Source: Legionella sp.
GTDB lineage: Bacteria > Pseudomonadota > Gammaproteobacteria > Legionellales > Legionellaceae
Direction: 5' to 3'
Assembly (NCBI GenBank): GCA_017306715.1
Contig: JAFKHV010000021.1
Coordinates: forward strand, 1-62,398
DNA: 62,398 nt
A program made the translations under genes and the position numbers. The notes under the pieces were generated by a model. That model ran no database searches. It saw only the letters and a list, made by a program, of their open reading frames with translations, and had not been told where the DNA came from. Positions 35,157-47,392 of this stretch are shown here, one piece after another; position 1 is the first letter of the stretch, and each line of letters begins with the position of its first letter.

Positions 35157-36467
35157 TTATACAACATACCCCTCTTCACGCATTTTTGCTAATTTATAAC
35201 GTAAGGTCCTCTCACTTACGCCTAAGACAGCGGCTACTTTTTGCCTGTTTCCCTGATGTTCCGTTAATATTTTACGAATGAGTTCAAATTCATAATCCTG
35301 TAAGTTTTTTGCCTCACAAGGGGTTTGCTGCTCCTCCTGCGGCAACTGATGCGTTAACTGTAAATGTTCTGGTTCAATGATTCCTTGTGTTTGTAATACT
35401 AAAGCACGCTGAATTACGTTATCGAGCTCACGTGCATTTCCAGGCCAGGAATAATCATGCATTAGTTTTTGAGATGCTGGACTTAATACTGGAATGATTG
35501 GTTGCTTATGCTGACAATGTTTTCGAATAATGTAATTAGCCAGTGGAATGATATCATTTTTACGCTCACGCAGTGGATGCCATTGTAGAGGAAAAACATT
35601 TAAGCGATAAAATAGATCCTCGCGAAAACGACCCGCGGTAACCTCATCTTTTAGTTGTCTGTTTGTCGTTGCCAGGATGCGCACATCAAGAGCAATTGTT
35701 TTATTCGCACCGATACGTTCTACTTCCTTTTCTTGAAGGACGCGTAACAATTTTGCTTGTAAACTCAGGGGCATTTCACTTACTTCATCTAAAAGTAAAG
35801 TTCCCCCTTGAGCTTGTTCGAATTTACCCGGGGTTGATTTATACGCTCCAGTGAAGGACCCTTTTTCATAACCAAAGAGAGTTGCTTCCAGCATTTGTTC
35901 AGGAATTGCCGCACAATTAATCGCAACAAAAGGTTTCTTACTTCGTGGCGAATGATCATGAATAAAATGGGCTAAAACCTCTTTTCCTGTTCCACTCTCA
36001 CCGCTTATCATTACCCCACAATCGGATTGGGCAACTTTTAAAGCCATAGAAAGCAGGGCCTGGCTTTTGGGATCATGAGCGACCGGTTCTCCTGTCGTCT
36101 CATCGAATTCCATTTTGATGTACTGGTTGATTTTATCGGTTAAAACCTGTGCACTAAAAGGTTTCTGTAAATAATCGACTGCACCGCGGCGCATAGCACC
36201 TACAGCATCTTCCACAGAACCATATGCAGTCATCAAGATAACAGGCAAGTCAGGACGTTTGCGCTGAATTTCATTAAGAAGCTGGTTGCCGTCCATTACA
36301 TCCATGCGGATATCAGACAAGATCACTTTCGGATTATGTAATTCGAGCATTGCTAAAGCTTCTTTACCCTCTTTAGCAGTAATGTAGCTGTGCCCTGCCA
36401 TTGTCATGGTTTCGGCTAATGCGTCCCTTAGCCCTGCATCATCTTCAACAATTAGAACATGACTCAT
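35157..36467 (-). CDS. fleR: Sigma-54-dependent response regulator FleR
   Basis: A two-component activator of middle/late flagellar genes with RpoN. The 436-residue protein has a receiver (acceptor Asp in VILSDIRMDVMDG, about residue 52), an AAA+ domain with Walker A GESGTGKE and Walker B GTLLLDEVSEMP, and a C-terminal Fis-type helix-turn-helix (GNRQKVAAVLGVSERTLRYKL). The sigma-54 contact loop reads GSFTGA rather than GAFTGA, an accepted variant. It follows fleS by about 90 bases and precedes fliE, so it likely activates its own downstream operon. Confidence 0.93.
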   Translation of the reverse strand: MSHVLIVEDDAGLRDALAETMTMAGHSYITAKEGKEALAMLELHNPKVILSDIRMDVMDGNQLLNEIQRKRPDLPVILMTAYGSVEDAVGAMRRGAVDYLQKPFSAQVLTDKINQYIKMEFDETTGEPVAHDPKSQALLSMALKVAQSDCGVMISGESGTGKEVLAHFIHDHSPRSKKPFVAINCAAIPEQMLEATLFGYEKGSFTGAYKSTPGKFEQAQGGTLLLDEVSEMPLSLQAKLLRVLQEKEVERIGANKTIALDVRILATTNRQLKDEVTAGRFREDLFYRLNVFPLQWHPLRERKNDIIPLANYIIRKHCQHKQPIIPVLSPASQKLMHDYSWPGNARELDNVIQRALVLQTQGIIEPEHLQLTHQLPQEEQQTPCEAKNLQDYEFELIRKILTEHQGNRQKVAAVLGVSERTLRYKLAKMREEGYVV

Positions 36468-36556
36468 ATCGAATCCCTTGATCGTGTGTATGTATGTTTA
36501 CTCCAAGGCTCTTCTTAGAGAACCTATAATATCCCCTGATCTCTAAATCCGTGAGC

Positions 36557-37558
36557 TTAGGGTAAATACAAATGAACCTGTGTTCCTACGTGCTCGGTAG
36601 ACTCTATATTTACACGTCCACCATGAGCTTTTACCACTGCATAAACAACAGCCAGGCCTAATCCAGTACCTTTTGCTTTCGTAGTAAAAAAAGGAGAAAA
36701 AGCTTGATTCAAAACTTCTCCTGACATCCCACGTCCATTATCTTCAACTGATATTTGTATACCGGAACTATCGCATGATGCAAGCGTTAAATGAATAATC
36801 GTGGCCTCCGACTGAATTGCATTTATTACTAGGTTTAATACGGCACCCAATAAGGATTCGCCATGAATAATTTTTTCAACACTAATTAAACGATTTTGCA
36901 CCAGCAACTTAATTCGGTGCCGAGTCACATAAGGTTGCGCACGTTCAACTACTTGGTCACACCAGTAACCCAAATCAGTTAATGTCGGTTTAATGGTTGT
37001 TCCGCGTGCAAACAATAATAAATCCTGAATCTGCTGCTCAATGCTGCTGTGACATTCTTTGACCCGCTGCACCCAAGAGAGCATTCGCTCATCATCTGCT
37101 AGATTCTGCTGCACATGATCCATATACAAAGTTGCTGAGGCTAATGGAGTTCTGATTTGATGTGCTAATTGTGCAGTCATCGTGCCGATTGAGGCCAGTT
37201 TTTTTTCATGCTCGCGTTCTTGCTCATAATCCCGTGACGCGGTGATATCGGTTAGGCTGATTAAATTACCCGGAAGACTATCAAGAGTTGCAATCGCTAC
37301 ATGAACTCGTCGACCATCTGCTAATGACACTTCATGCCCATCATCAGCTCGAGGAACAAAAGCACGTAATAATACATCAAGCCAGAGTGAATCGAGTAAA
37401 CCATAGCCCAACATCGCTTCGGCCGTAGGATTAAGCCACACAATACGCCCTTGCGAATTGATAATGACCAACGCCGTTGGCAAGCTGGACATTATATCCC
37501 ACTCAGATAGAGGTATCTGGGGGCGTACAGCGCATGTTTGATAATGCGAATAGTTCAT
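36557..37558 (-). CDS. fleS: Sensor histidine kinase FleS
   Basis: The cognate kinase of FleR. The 333-residue cytosolic protein has an N-terminal PAS domain (LPTALVIINSQGRIVWLNPTA, about residues 26-46), a HisKA dimerisation domain with the phospho-acceptor histidine in AQLAHQIRTPLASA, and an ATPase domain with N-box LGAVLNLVINAIQSEA, VEDNGRGMS and KGTGLGLAVVYAVVKAHGG. No membrane segment, as in other FleS proteins. First gene of the minus-strand flagellar run; no clear sigma-54 site was found upstream. Confidence 0.92.
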   Translation of the reverse strand: MNYSHYQTCAVRPQIPLSEWDIMSSLPTALVIINSQGRIVWLNPTAEAMLGYGLLDSLWLDVLLRAFVPRADDGHEVSLADGRRVHVAIATLDSLPGNLISLTDITASRDYEQEREHEKKLASIGTMTAQLAHQIRTPLASATLYMDHVQQNLADDERMLSWVQRVKECHSSIEQQIQDLLLFARGTTIKPTLTDLGYWCDQVVERAQPYVTRHRIKLLVQNRLISVEKIIHGESLLGAVLNLVINAIQSEATIIHLTLASCDSSGIQISVEDNGRGMSGEVLNQAFSPFFTTKAKGTGLGLAVVYAVVKAHGGRVNIESTEHVGTQVHLYLP

Positions 37559-37798
37559 ACTGGACGTTATGTTTCAGCGGATATCACTGACTGTAACAAA
37601 TTTTTTTAGCAAATGACAATGCTTTATCAAGTGAACTCTGAATTCATCCTCGCGGTTACTCGCTAATCCCAAATAGAGATTCATAATGTTTTTAACCAAG
37701 AACCTCGTTGCTTGCTTTTATTTTAATCAAATAAATCGTATAATGCGCATCAATGAACGCCCATGGATGGTTTTTATTCAATCCGATTAGAGATATCC

Positions 37799-39769
37799 AT
37801 GACAAAATCCTTTGATGCTGCCCTTGAGCGATTAAACCAGAACGATCCGAAGTTAATTCGCCTAAGCATTTTTTATGTCGCAGAAATTGGTGAGCAGGGT
37901 ATAAAAAAATTATCTGAAGCGCTTAAAGCAAATTCTTATCTGAGGGAGCTTAAGCTGGTAGGGTCAGACAGCATTAGTACGGGCAGCTGCCAGTACTTAG
38001 CCCAAGCATTAAAAAATAATTATACTCTTTTAGAATGTGCAGGGGTGGCAGATGCAAATATACCCTTCTATTTGGATCGGAATAAAAAAATAGCCGCCTG
38101 CATTATTTCTTTAAGCCAGCTTCAAGATCAGGAAATGCTTCTCGCCTCAGGAGAACTCATTGATGAATGCCTGACCCAGCTGAATATGCTTATCCCAGAA
38201 CTAGATACTTTACCTCAAAATAGCTACCCCAAGTATATTCATCGATTACTCACTTTTTTATCTCCAAAAAATCACGTTGATCTAGCCACTCAAGCGAGTG
38301 CATTACGTATTTTATCACCCTTAATTAAGGCGGTTGCAAACGATCATTGGGTGGTTACCACGCTCACGAATACTTCTTTTCATACAGATCAACTTCAATC
38401 ATTAACCACTCATGATGAGCATGATTACTCATCAGGAAATCTCAACGGCAGTACGATTCAAAATAAGAAGGATCTGGAGCAACTTATTGAGAAAAATCCG
38501 ATAATACAGGCTCATTACAGTTTTTCAGAAGATAATGCGCCCCAAAACACTTTAAACCATGTGACAACTTCGGTAAAACTCGAGGAATTAATTCATAATT
38601 TCATAAGTGCATTATCTAGTCGCAGCCCCAAAATTTTAAAATCGATGTGGGAGCACAATGCTCCATTAAGCGCCTGGTTCTGTAATAAGGAACTCACTTT
38701 AGGCACGCAGCCCTCAGGGCAACCGATATTGCGTAGACTCTCCCTCAAAAAACTTATCGAATATTTTCCATTATTTCTATCAAGTCGCTGCCCAGACATC
38801 ACAAAAACCATTTGGGATAGTAACCCTTTACTTCGCGCCTGGTTTTGCGGACAGGAATTGGTTGGATATACCGCGCCCATGGACGAATCCACTCTGCCTC
38901 CCCTTACTTTTGAAAATATTTTGCACAACTTTAGACATGCTTTATCCAGTCAAAATACATACATAATAAATGCATTATGGAATGGTAATGATTCACTACG
39001 TGCCTGGTTGCAAGGTGAAGAAGTTAATTTTAGTACGTTACCCGACGAGCAGACGGGAAGCCAGTCCATCGGTTTGGAAAGTATCGACACCTACTTCAAG
39101 TTTGTTTTATCCAGTCATCACTCAACACTTATTATGACGATTTGGAATAAAAATACGCTCCTACAACCTTGGTTTCGTGGTCAAGAAGTAAATTTTGAAA
39201 AACAACCCTCCATGCCACCAAAGACCCGTTCCATTGGAGACCTAGAGCTTCTCTTTAATTTCAAAGCAACTTTAGCAAGTCTATGCTGCAATTTTATCTT
39301 AGCTATGTGGGAAAATAATGAACGCTTGTACAGTATCATTAAAAATCTCTTGACTATTTCTTCAAAAGAGTTATTAAAAAAAGTATTAAGTAGCAGTAAG
39401 GCCGGACGTAGTTCCTTTATTGACAAATATTTAACATGGCTTAACGACAAAAATCTCATTCAATCCACACGAGATGAATTAGCTAAAGAAGTCAAAAATA
39501 AAAGAGTATCTAAGTATAAACAAAATCAATTAAATTCTTTGGATAAATATCTCAAACCCTCAATTGTTGAAGACTTAAACTCATCCGATGCAGAGGCTGA
39601 GATAAGCGAAGTGGATACGCCACCCGTGTTGCCTCAAGGAACTTCCTCATCATCGAAACAAAACCATGCCTTAAGTTTTTTTAATAATAAAAAACGTTCG
39701 CGTGAAGAAGAATCTGAGGAACAACCAAATACAGCTATAAAAAGAAGAAGAAATAACAATAACTTTTAA
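37799..39769 (+). CDS. RNI/LRR-start protein with five 55-residue W-repeats and NLS-like tail, candidate effector
   Basis: Start at 37799 is chosen over 37763 because only it has an AGAGAT ribosome-binding-like sequence (656 residues). The N-terminus resembles an LRR/RNI pair (IKKLSEALKANSYLRELKLV). From about residue 262 to 515 there are five tandem units with Trp at residues 284, 339, 394, 449 and 504, a strict 55-residue period. Each unit has F-x-ALSS...I...W-x-N-x-LRAWF-x-GQE. The tail ends KKRSREEE...IKRRRNNNNF, a bipartite nuclear-localisation-like signal. No signal peptide. Function unknown; a nucleus-directed effector is inferred. Confidence 0.7.
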   Translation: MTKSFDAALERLNQNDPKLIRLSIFYVAEIGEQGIKKLSEALKANSYLRELKLVGSDSISTGSCQYLAQALKNNYTLLECAGVADANIPFYLDRNKKIAACIISLSQLQDQEMLLASGELIDECLTQLNMLIPELDTLPQNSYPKYIHRLLTFLSPKNHVDLATQASALRILSPLIKAVANDHWVVTTLTNTSFHTDQLQSLTTHDEHDYSSGNLNGSTIQNKKDLEQLIEKNPIIQAHYSFSEDNAPQNTLNHVTTSVKLEELIHNFISALSSRSPKILKSMWEHNAPLSAWFCNKELTLGTQPSGQPILRRLSLKKLIEYFPLFLSSRCPDITKTIWDSNPLLRAWFCGQELVGYTAPMDESTLPPLTFENILHNFRHALSSQNTYIINALWNGNDSLRAWLQGEEVNFSTLPDEQTGSQSIGLESIDTYFKFVLSSHHSTLIMTIWNKNTLLQPWFRGQEVNFEKQPSMPPKTRSIGDLELLFNFKATLASLCCNFILAMWENNERLYSIIKNLLTISSKELLKKVLSSSKAGRSSFIDKYLTWLNDKNLIQSTRDELAKEVKNKRVSKYKQNQLNSLDKYLKPSIVEDLNSSDAEAEISEVDTPPVLPQGTSSSSKQNHALSFFNNKKRSREEESEEQPNTAIKRRRNNNNF

Positions 39770-39816
39770 GCAGGATTATGCTCTTAATTTAAGTCTGACA
39801 AGGAGCAAAGATCAGT

Positions 39817-41121
39817 TTATTTTTTTGCTTTCTGCCGTTCTTGTTGATCGAGCTTTTTTAAATGTTCCAACTTTTCTGCAATTTTAATTTCCAGTCCCCG
39901 CCCAACAGGTTGGTACCAATTTGGAGATTCCATTCCTTCAGGAAAATAATGCTCGCCTGCGGCGTAAGCATCCGGCTCGTCATGGGCATAACGATATTCA
40001 CGACCGTAGCCTAATTTTTTCATAAGCTTGGTAGGAGCATTTCGCAAGTGTGTGGGTACTTCGCGTGAGGGCTCTTTTTTCACAAAGTCGCGCGCACGAT
40101 TATATGCCTTATAACCGGCATTACTTTTAGGCGCCACTGCAAGATAAAGTACGGTCTGTGCCAAAGCCAAATCACCCTCAGGAGAACCTAGTCGTTCAAA
40201 AGTTGCTGCGGCATCATTAGCTAACTGTATGGCCCGAGGATCAGCTAAACCAATATCCTCCCATGCCATACGAATAATACGCCGGGCTAGATACAGCGGG
40301 GCCACGCCCCCATCCAGCATTCGGCATAACCAATAGAGAGCGGCATCTGGATTGGAACCACGCACGGATTTATGTAAAGCTGAAATCTGATCATAAAAAT
40401 TCTCGCCTTTTTTATCGAAGCGTCTGGTAGTATGTGCTAGAGAATTTATTACGGTCGCCTCATCGATTTCCTTTATTTTTAGGGCTTGTGCGGTATCCTG
40501 TAATTGCTCTAAAGTATTCAGTAATTTGCGTGCATCTCCATCCGCGAATTCGATAATCAGCACTTCAGCCTCAGGACTAAAAGTTATATTTTCAAACGCA
40601 TATTTTTGTGCCCGTTTTAATAATTTACGAAGTTCGGGTTCATTTAACGGCTTTAGGACATATACCTGCGCGCGCGACAATAAAGCTGAATTCACTTCAA
40701 AGGAGGGGTTTTCCGTCGTCGCACCGATAAAGGTAATCAATCCTGACTCAGTGTAGGGAAGTAACGCATCTTGTTGCGATTTATTAAAACGATGGATTTC
40801 ATCAATAAATAAAATGGTACGACGGTTCAGGGCTGAGAATTGTTGTGCTTGCTCAACCGCAGCTCGAATGTCTTTAACTCCCGAAAAAACGGCGGATAAC
40901 GCAATCCATTCGCAGTCAAACAGATGGGCTGTGAGTCGAGCAATGGTTGTTTTACCCACCCCTGGTGGTCCCCATAAAATCATGGAATGGGGATTGCCGC
41001 TTAGAAAACTCGAGTGTAAAGGTTTACCTTCCTCCAGCAGATGGCTTTGCCCTATTATCTCTTCTATGCTTTGAGGGCGTAATCGTTCTGCTAGAGGCTG
41101 AAATAATTTTTCTGGCTTCAT
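39817..41121 (-). CDS. rarA: Replication-associated recombination ATPase RarA (MgsA)
   Basis: A clamp-loader-like AAA+ ATPase acting at stalled replication forks. The 434-residue protein has LAERLRPQSIEEIIGQSHLL at the N-terminus, Walker A (LWGPPGVGKTTIARL, about residue 50), Walker B ([20 protein letters not shown]), sensor motif GATTENPSFEVNSALLSR and the MgsA C-terminal domain (SVRGSNPDAALYWLCRML). Length matches E. coli RarA (447). Its ATG overlaps the lolA stop by 4 bases in ftsK-lolA-rarA order. Confidence 0.96.
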   Translation of the reverse strand: MKPEKLFQPLAERLRPQSIEEIIGQSHLLEEGKPLHSSFLSGNPHSMILWGPPGVGKTTIARLTAHLFDCEWIALSAVFSGVKDIRAAVEQAQQFSALNRRTILFIDEIHRFNKSQQDALLPYTESGLITFIGATTENPSFEVNSALLSRAQVYVLKPLNEPELRKLLKRAQKYAFENITFSPEAEVLIIEFADGDARKLLNTLEQLQDTAQALKIKEIDEATVINSLAHTTRRFDKKGENFYDQISALHKSVRGSNPDAALYWLCRMLDGGVAPLYLARRIIRMAWEDIGLADPRAIQLANDAAATFERLGSPEGDLALAQTVLYLAVAPKSNAGYKAYNRARDFVKKEPSREVPTHLRNAPTKLMKKLGYGREYRYAHDEPDAYAAGEHYFPEGMESPNWYQPVGRGLEIKIAEKLEHLKKLDQQERQKAKK

Positions 41122-41729
41122 TGTTGGACTACATCAACCCCTTTAGGTGGCTTAAATTGGAATAAAGACGTTGCCAGTTTAGGGTTGATTTTGGTTTGTG
41201 ATAATCGCACGGTGGTTATCTGCCCTAATTGATCAAATAATTCCAGTGCCGTTAATTGATCTTTTCTAAAGGTTAATCGAATCTGTTGAAAATTTGGGCG
41301 CTGGGATTTAGCTTTTAAACTAAAGGTCACATTATCGCCACTACCGGATTGGCTTACAGTAAAATCTCGCGTCACCGTATCATCATAACCGCTTAAAAAT
41401 AAGGCTGCAGTGCCTCCTAGACCCTTCTCTTGTTTTTTTACGGTGACTTGCTCCAGATCCGTATCATAGATCCAAATTTTCTGGCCATCCGCAATCATAA
41501 GTTGGCTCATTGGTTCTTTCGTCTGCCAACGAAAACGGCCAGGACGCTCCAGGGCCATCGTACCGGATGACCGCGAAACTACTTTTGATTTTGCTTTAAC
41601 GACTTGTTGAAAGCTTGCAGTCATTGAACGTAAAGCATTTAATTTACTTTGCAGTGCATTCTCAGGAGTGTCTGCACAAACGCCAAAACTAAATGTTGCT
41701 AAGAGTGCTGCTATTAATAGTCGTTTCAT
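41118..41729 (-). CDS. lolA: Outer-membrane lipoprotein carrier LolA
   Basis: A periplasmic chaperone that carries lipoproteins from LolCDE to LolB. The 203-residue precursor has a signal peptide (MKRLLIAALLATFSFGVCA, cleavage likely before DTPENALQ) and LolA features: MTASFQQVV, SGTMALERPGRFRWQ, and DGQKIWIYDTDLEQVTV. Length is normal (about 203). Lies between ftsK (2-base gap) and rarA (4-base overlap). Confidence 0.95.
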   Translation of the reverse strand: MKRLLIAALLATFSFGVCADTPENALQSKLNALRSMTASFQQVVKAKSKVVSRSSGTMALERPGRFRWQTKEPMSQLMIADGQKIWIYDTDLEQVTVKKQEKGLGGTAALFLSGYDDTVTRDFTVSQSGSGDNVTFSLKAKSQRPNFQQIRLTFRKDQLTALELFDQLGQITTVRLSQTKINPKLATSLFQFKPPKGVDVVQQ

Positions 41730-41731
41730 GA

Positions 41732-45177
<3,446 letters not shown>

Positions 45178-45186
45178 TTTAGGACG

Positions 45187-45214
45187 AAGGTGAGTTCTTT
45201 GCAGAATTCGCCTT
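45187..45214. terminator. Rho-independent terminator after trxB
   Basis: AAGGTGAGTTCT pairs with AGAATTCGCCTT (12 bp with two G-U pairs) over a TTGC loop, followed by GTTTTT. It lies 10 bases after the trxB stop and just before the end of the convergent minus-strand gene, so it may serve both. Confidence 0.8.
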
Positions 45215-45222
45215 GTTTTTGA

Positions 45223-45900
45223 TTAAGCATTTACAGTGGGCTGCTGATTTTGCTTAATCATTTTTAACATAATGTCTTTACCCATGGCCTCAACCATTTT
45301 CATAAATAGTTGGGGCTTTTTAACTTGTAAACGCCTTAAATCTTTATAATGCCAGTAGAGATATTCCACAGGCTCGCGAGCATGAATGGTGGCACTAGCC
45401 GTACCATCACTAAAATAACTCATCTCACCAATAAAATGATACCTGCCTAATCTAAGAACCGAATCCGGTAGCGTAATGTATACATAGCCTTCTGTTATCA
45501 GCAACAAATCTTCAACGGGGGCACCCTTTTCAAGCATCAATTGATTATAAGAAATACCGCGACGACTGAGTTTAATCAATTTTAAAAACTCATTTGTTGT
45601 CATCGTTTCGAAGAATTGATCTTTGATGGCTTGAAGTTCTTCATTTAGATACTGGGGAATCATATCATGAACTAATAACCCAATTTGTACAAAATTGACG
45701 ATTAGAGAGGCTACTGCCCAGTAGACCATAGGCATTACTTCAACCCATAGCCCATAAGCGACAAAACAAAAATCGGATAAAGCAAAAATAATACGTATGA
45801 ATAATACTTTACGAAAACTTAAACTTAAAAGAATTAAAATATTTCCGAGACTATAGAGATAATCCACTTCGATTCCTTGAAAATAACAGAGCCTGCGCAT
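45223..45900 (-). CDS. Membrane-anchored cyclic-nucleotide-binding (Popeye-like) protein
   Basis: The 225-residue protein has about three N-terminal hydrophobic segments (residues about 15-85: LGNILILLSLSF, VLFIRIIFALSDFCFVAYGLW, MVYWAVASLIVNFVQIGLLV). A cytosolic CNMP-binding-like beta roll follows (about 110-215) with LITEGYVYITLPDS and RYHFIGEMSYFSDGTASATIHA. That last segment is the phosphate-binding cassette, but the usual Arg before the Ala-Thr is not where it is expected. This three-TM plus CNBD layout is that of Popeye-domain proteins. No effector domain follows. Ligand and function unknown. It converges with trxB. Confidence 0.75.
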   Translation of the reverse strand: MRRLCYFQGIEVDYLYSLGNILILLSLSFRKVLFIRIIFALSDFCFVAYGLWVEVMPMVYWAVASLIVNFVQIGLLVHDMIPQYLNEELQAIKDQFFETMTTNEFLKLIKLSRRGISYNQLMLEKGAPVEDLLLITEGYVYITLPDSVLRLGRYHFIGEMSYFSDGTASATIHAREPVEYLYWHYKDLRRLQVKKPQLFMKMVEAMGKDIMLKMIKQNQQPTVNA

Positions 45901-45932
45901 AAACAGAAAATTAAACTCTGATAAATTTAGTC

Positions 45933-45953
45933 TGACTTATTCATAATAAGTCA
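45933..45953. promoter_or_regulatory. 21-bp palindrome in divergent spacer
   Basis: TGACTTATT-cat-AATAAGTCA is a perfect 9-bp dyad, 33 bases upstream of the Popeye-like gene start on the minus strand. It could be an operator for that gene or a hairpin. The rest of 45901-46162 is AT-rich without a further clear motif. Confidence 0.4.
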
Positions 45954-46162
45954 AAAAGTCTTTCATGCGCAGGATCTGCTGATAGCGATCCAGTTAAACC
46001 CTTTAATTGCAAACTCTTGTAAAGTGTTGCTTCAACGCATCTGTTTGCACAAACCAGTTTTAGTTTATTTAATACTATAATAAGTAATCTTTTCTTTTTT
46101 AAGTCTTTCTATTAACTTAAATTATAGCGATAAATGCAAGTAAAAAATAAGTAGGGTAAACT

Positions 46163-46825
46163 ATGAATGAGGAAGACCACTTCCCTTCACCGGAAACAAG
46201 TGATAAGCAAGGCCTGGTTTATATTGGCGGCCCATTAACTCCAGAGCGGGTCTTATCCGCTTACCAGCAAGGGATTTTTCCGTGGTACTCTCCAGGTACA
46301 CCTGTGCTTTGGTGGTCACCCAACCCACGCTTAATTATGCGCCCCCAAAATTTTAAAGTTTCACGCAGTCTTGCCAAGTCCTTAAGAAAACCATGGAGGT
46401 TTACTATAGATCAGGCGTTCAAGGAAGTGATTATAAATTGTGCAACAACTGCAGAGCGCGTCGATAACACCTGGATTACTCCCGAGATGATGAGTACTTA
46501 TATCAAACTCCATGAAATGGGTTTTGCTCACTCCTTTGAGGTCTGGCAGCAAGAACGACTGGTAGGCGGACTTTATGGTTTGAGCCTAGGTCGTGCTTTT
46601 TTTGGTGAATCCATGTTCCATCTGGAAACCGATGCCTCAAAAATTGCTTTCTTTTATTTATGCGAGACAATGCGCGCCTGGCAGTTCGAGTTTATCGACT
46701 GCCAATTACCAACGCCCCACCTAATGAGCTTGGGTGCTCAAGTGATGCATCGACAAGAATTTTTAAGGCTACTGGAAAAGAATTTAAATAATTCTGATAA
46801 ATTAAACTTATGGCCTCTGGATTAA
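46163..46825 (+). CDS. aat: Leucyl/phenylalanyl-tRNA-protein transferase
   Basis: Adds Leu or Phe from charged tRNA to proteins with N-terminal Arg or Lys, marking them for ClpAP (N-end rule). The 220-residue protein has family motifs YQQGIFPWYSPGTPVLWWSP, PRLIMRP, the central HSFEVWQQERLVGGLYG, GRAFFGESMFH and FIDCQLPTPHLMSLGA. Length fits (about 234 in E. coli). It lies 112 bases before infA, as in many gammaproteobacteria. Confidence 0.95.
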   Translation: MNEEDHFPSPETSDKQGLVYIGGPLTPERVLSAYQQGIFPWYSPGTPVLWWSPNPRLIMRPQNFKVSRSLAKSLRKPWRFTIDQAFKEVIINCATTAERVDNTWITPEMMSTYIKLHEMGFAHSFEVWQQERLVGGLYGLSLGRAFFGESMFHLETDASKIAFFYLCETMRAWQFEFIDCQLPTPHLMSLGAQVMHRQEFLRLLEKNLNNSDKLNLWPLD

Positions 46826-46846
46826 CGAATAATTTATTACCGTTGA

Positions 46847-46876
46847 TTGCTATCCAAGGTAATTTGGCAGTATACT
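46847..46876 (+). promoter_or_regulatory. Possible infA promoter
   Basis: TTGCTA (46847-46852), 18 bases, then TATACT (46871-46876), about 60 bases upstream of infA. Fair sigma-70 match only. Confidence 0.35.
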
Positions 46877-46937
46877 TTGCGAAAATTGATTTTCATATTG
46901 GAAATCGTTCATCATTTGTTAAATTATTAGGAGAAAT

Positions 46938-47159
46938 ATGGCTAAAGAAGATCATATAGAAATGACAGGTACGGTAATCGATACACTGCCCAATACTATG
47001 TTTCGCGTTGAACTTGAAAACGGTCATGTTGTTACTGCACATATTTCTGGCCGCATGCGTAAGAACTACATCAGAATTCTCACGGGTGATAAAGTCAAGG
47101 TCGAGCTAACTCCTTATGATTTAACCAAAGGCCGCATCATTTTCCGCGATAAAAATTAA
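46938..47159 (+). CDS. infA: Translation initiation factor IF-1
   Basis: A small S1-fold protein that binds the ribosomal A site during initiation. The 73-residue product ([50 protein letters not shown]) is near-identical in layout to E. coli IF-1 (72). TTAGGAGAAAT gives an ideal ribosome-binding site. It follows aat. Confidence 0.98.
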   Translation: MAKEDHIEMTGTVIDTLPNTMFRVELENGHVVTAHISGRMRKNYIRILTGDKVKVELTPYDLTKGRIIFRDKN

Positions 47160-47242
47160 AAAAACGGACATAAACTAAGCGATAATAATTGCATTACGCA
47201 TAAGCTTAATCCTGCAAAAAATAATGAGTCTTAACCCCAAAC

Positions 47243-47257
47243 CGCCCTGTTTGGGCG
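47243..47257 (+). terminator. Small GC hairpin after infA
   Basis: CGCCC-TGTTT-GGGCG followed by AGTAATTT, about 85 bases after the infA stop. A weak terminator candidate; nothing else identified in 47160-47392. Confidence 0.4.
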
Positions 47258-47392
47258 AGTAATTTCATAATCTATGCCTCAGGACTTTTGACATCCATGG
47301 AAGAGGGAAAATAGAGGATACCGTAATCATCTATAATTCAATCGATAAATAGTTTAAGCTCTTTGTTTGTATTTATGCATGGTGGAATCGAG

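Noticed and set aside
37559..37700. Sigma-54 promoter before fleS
   Set aside because: No GG-N10-GC pair with reasonable flanks was found; near-matches had wrong spacing.
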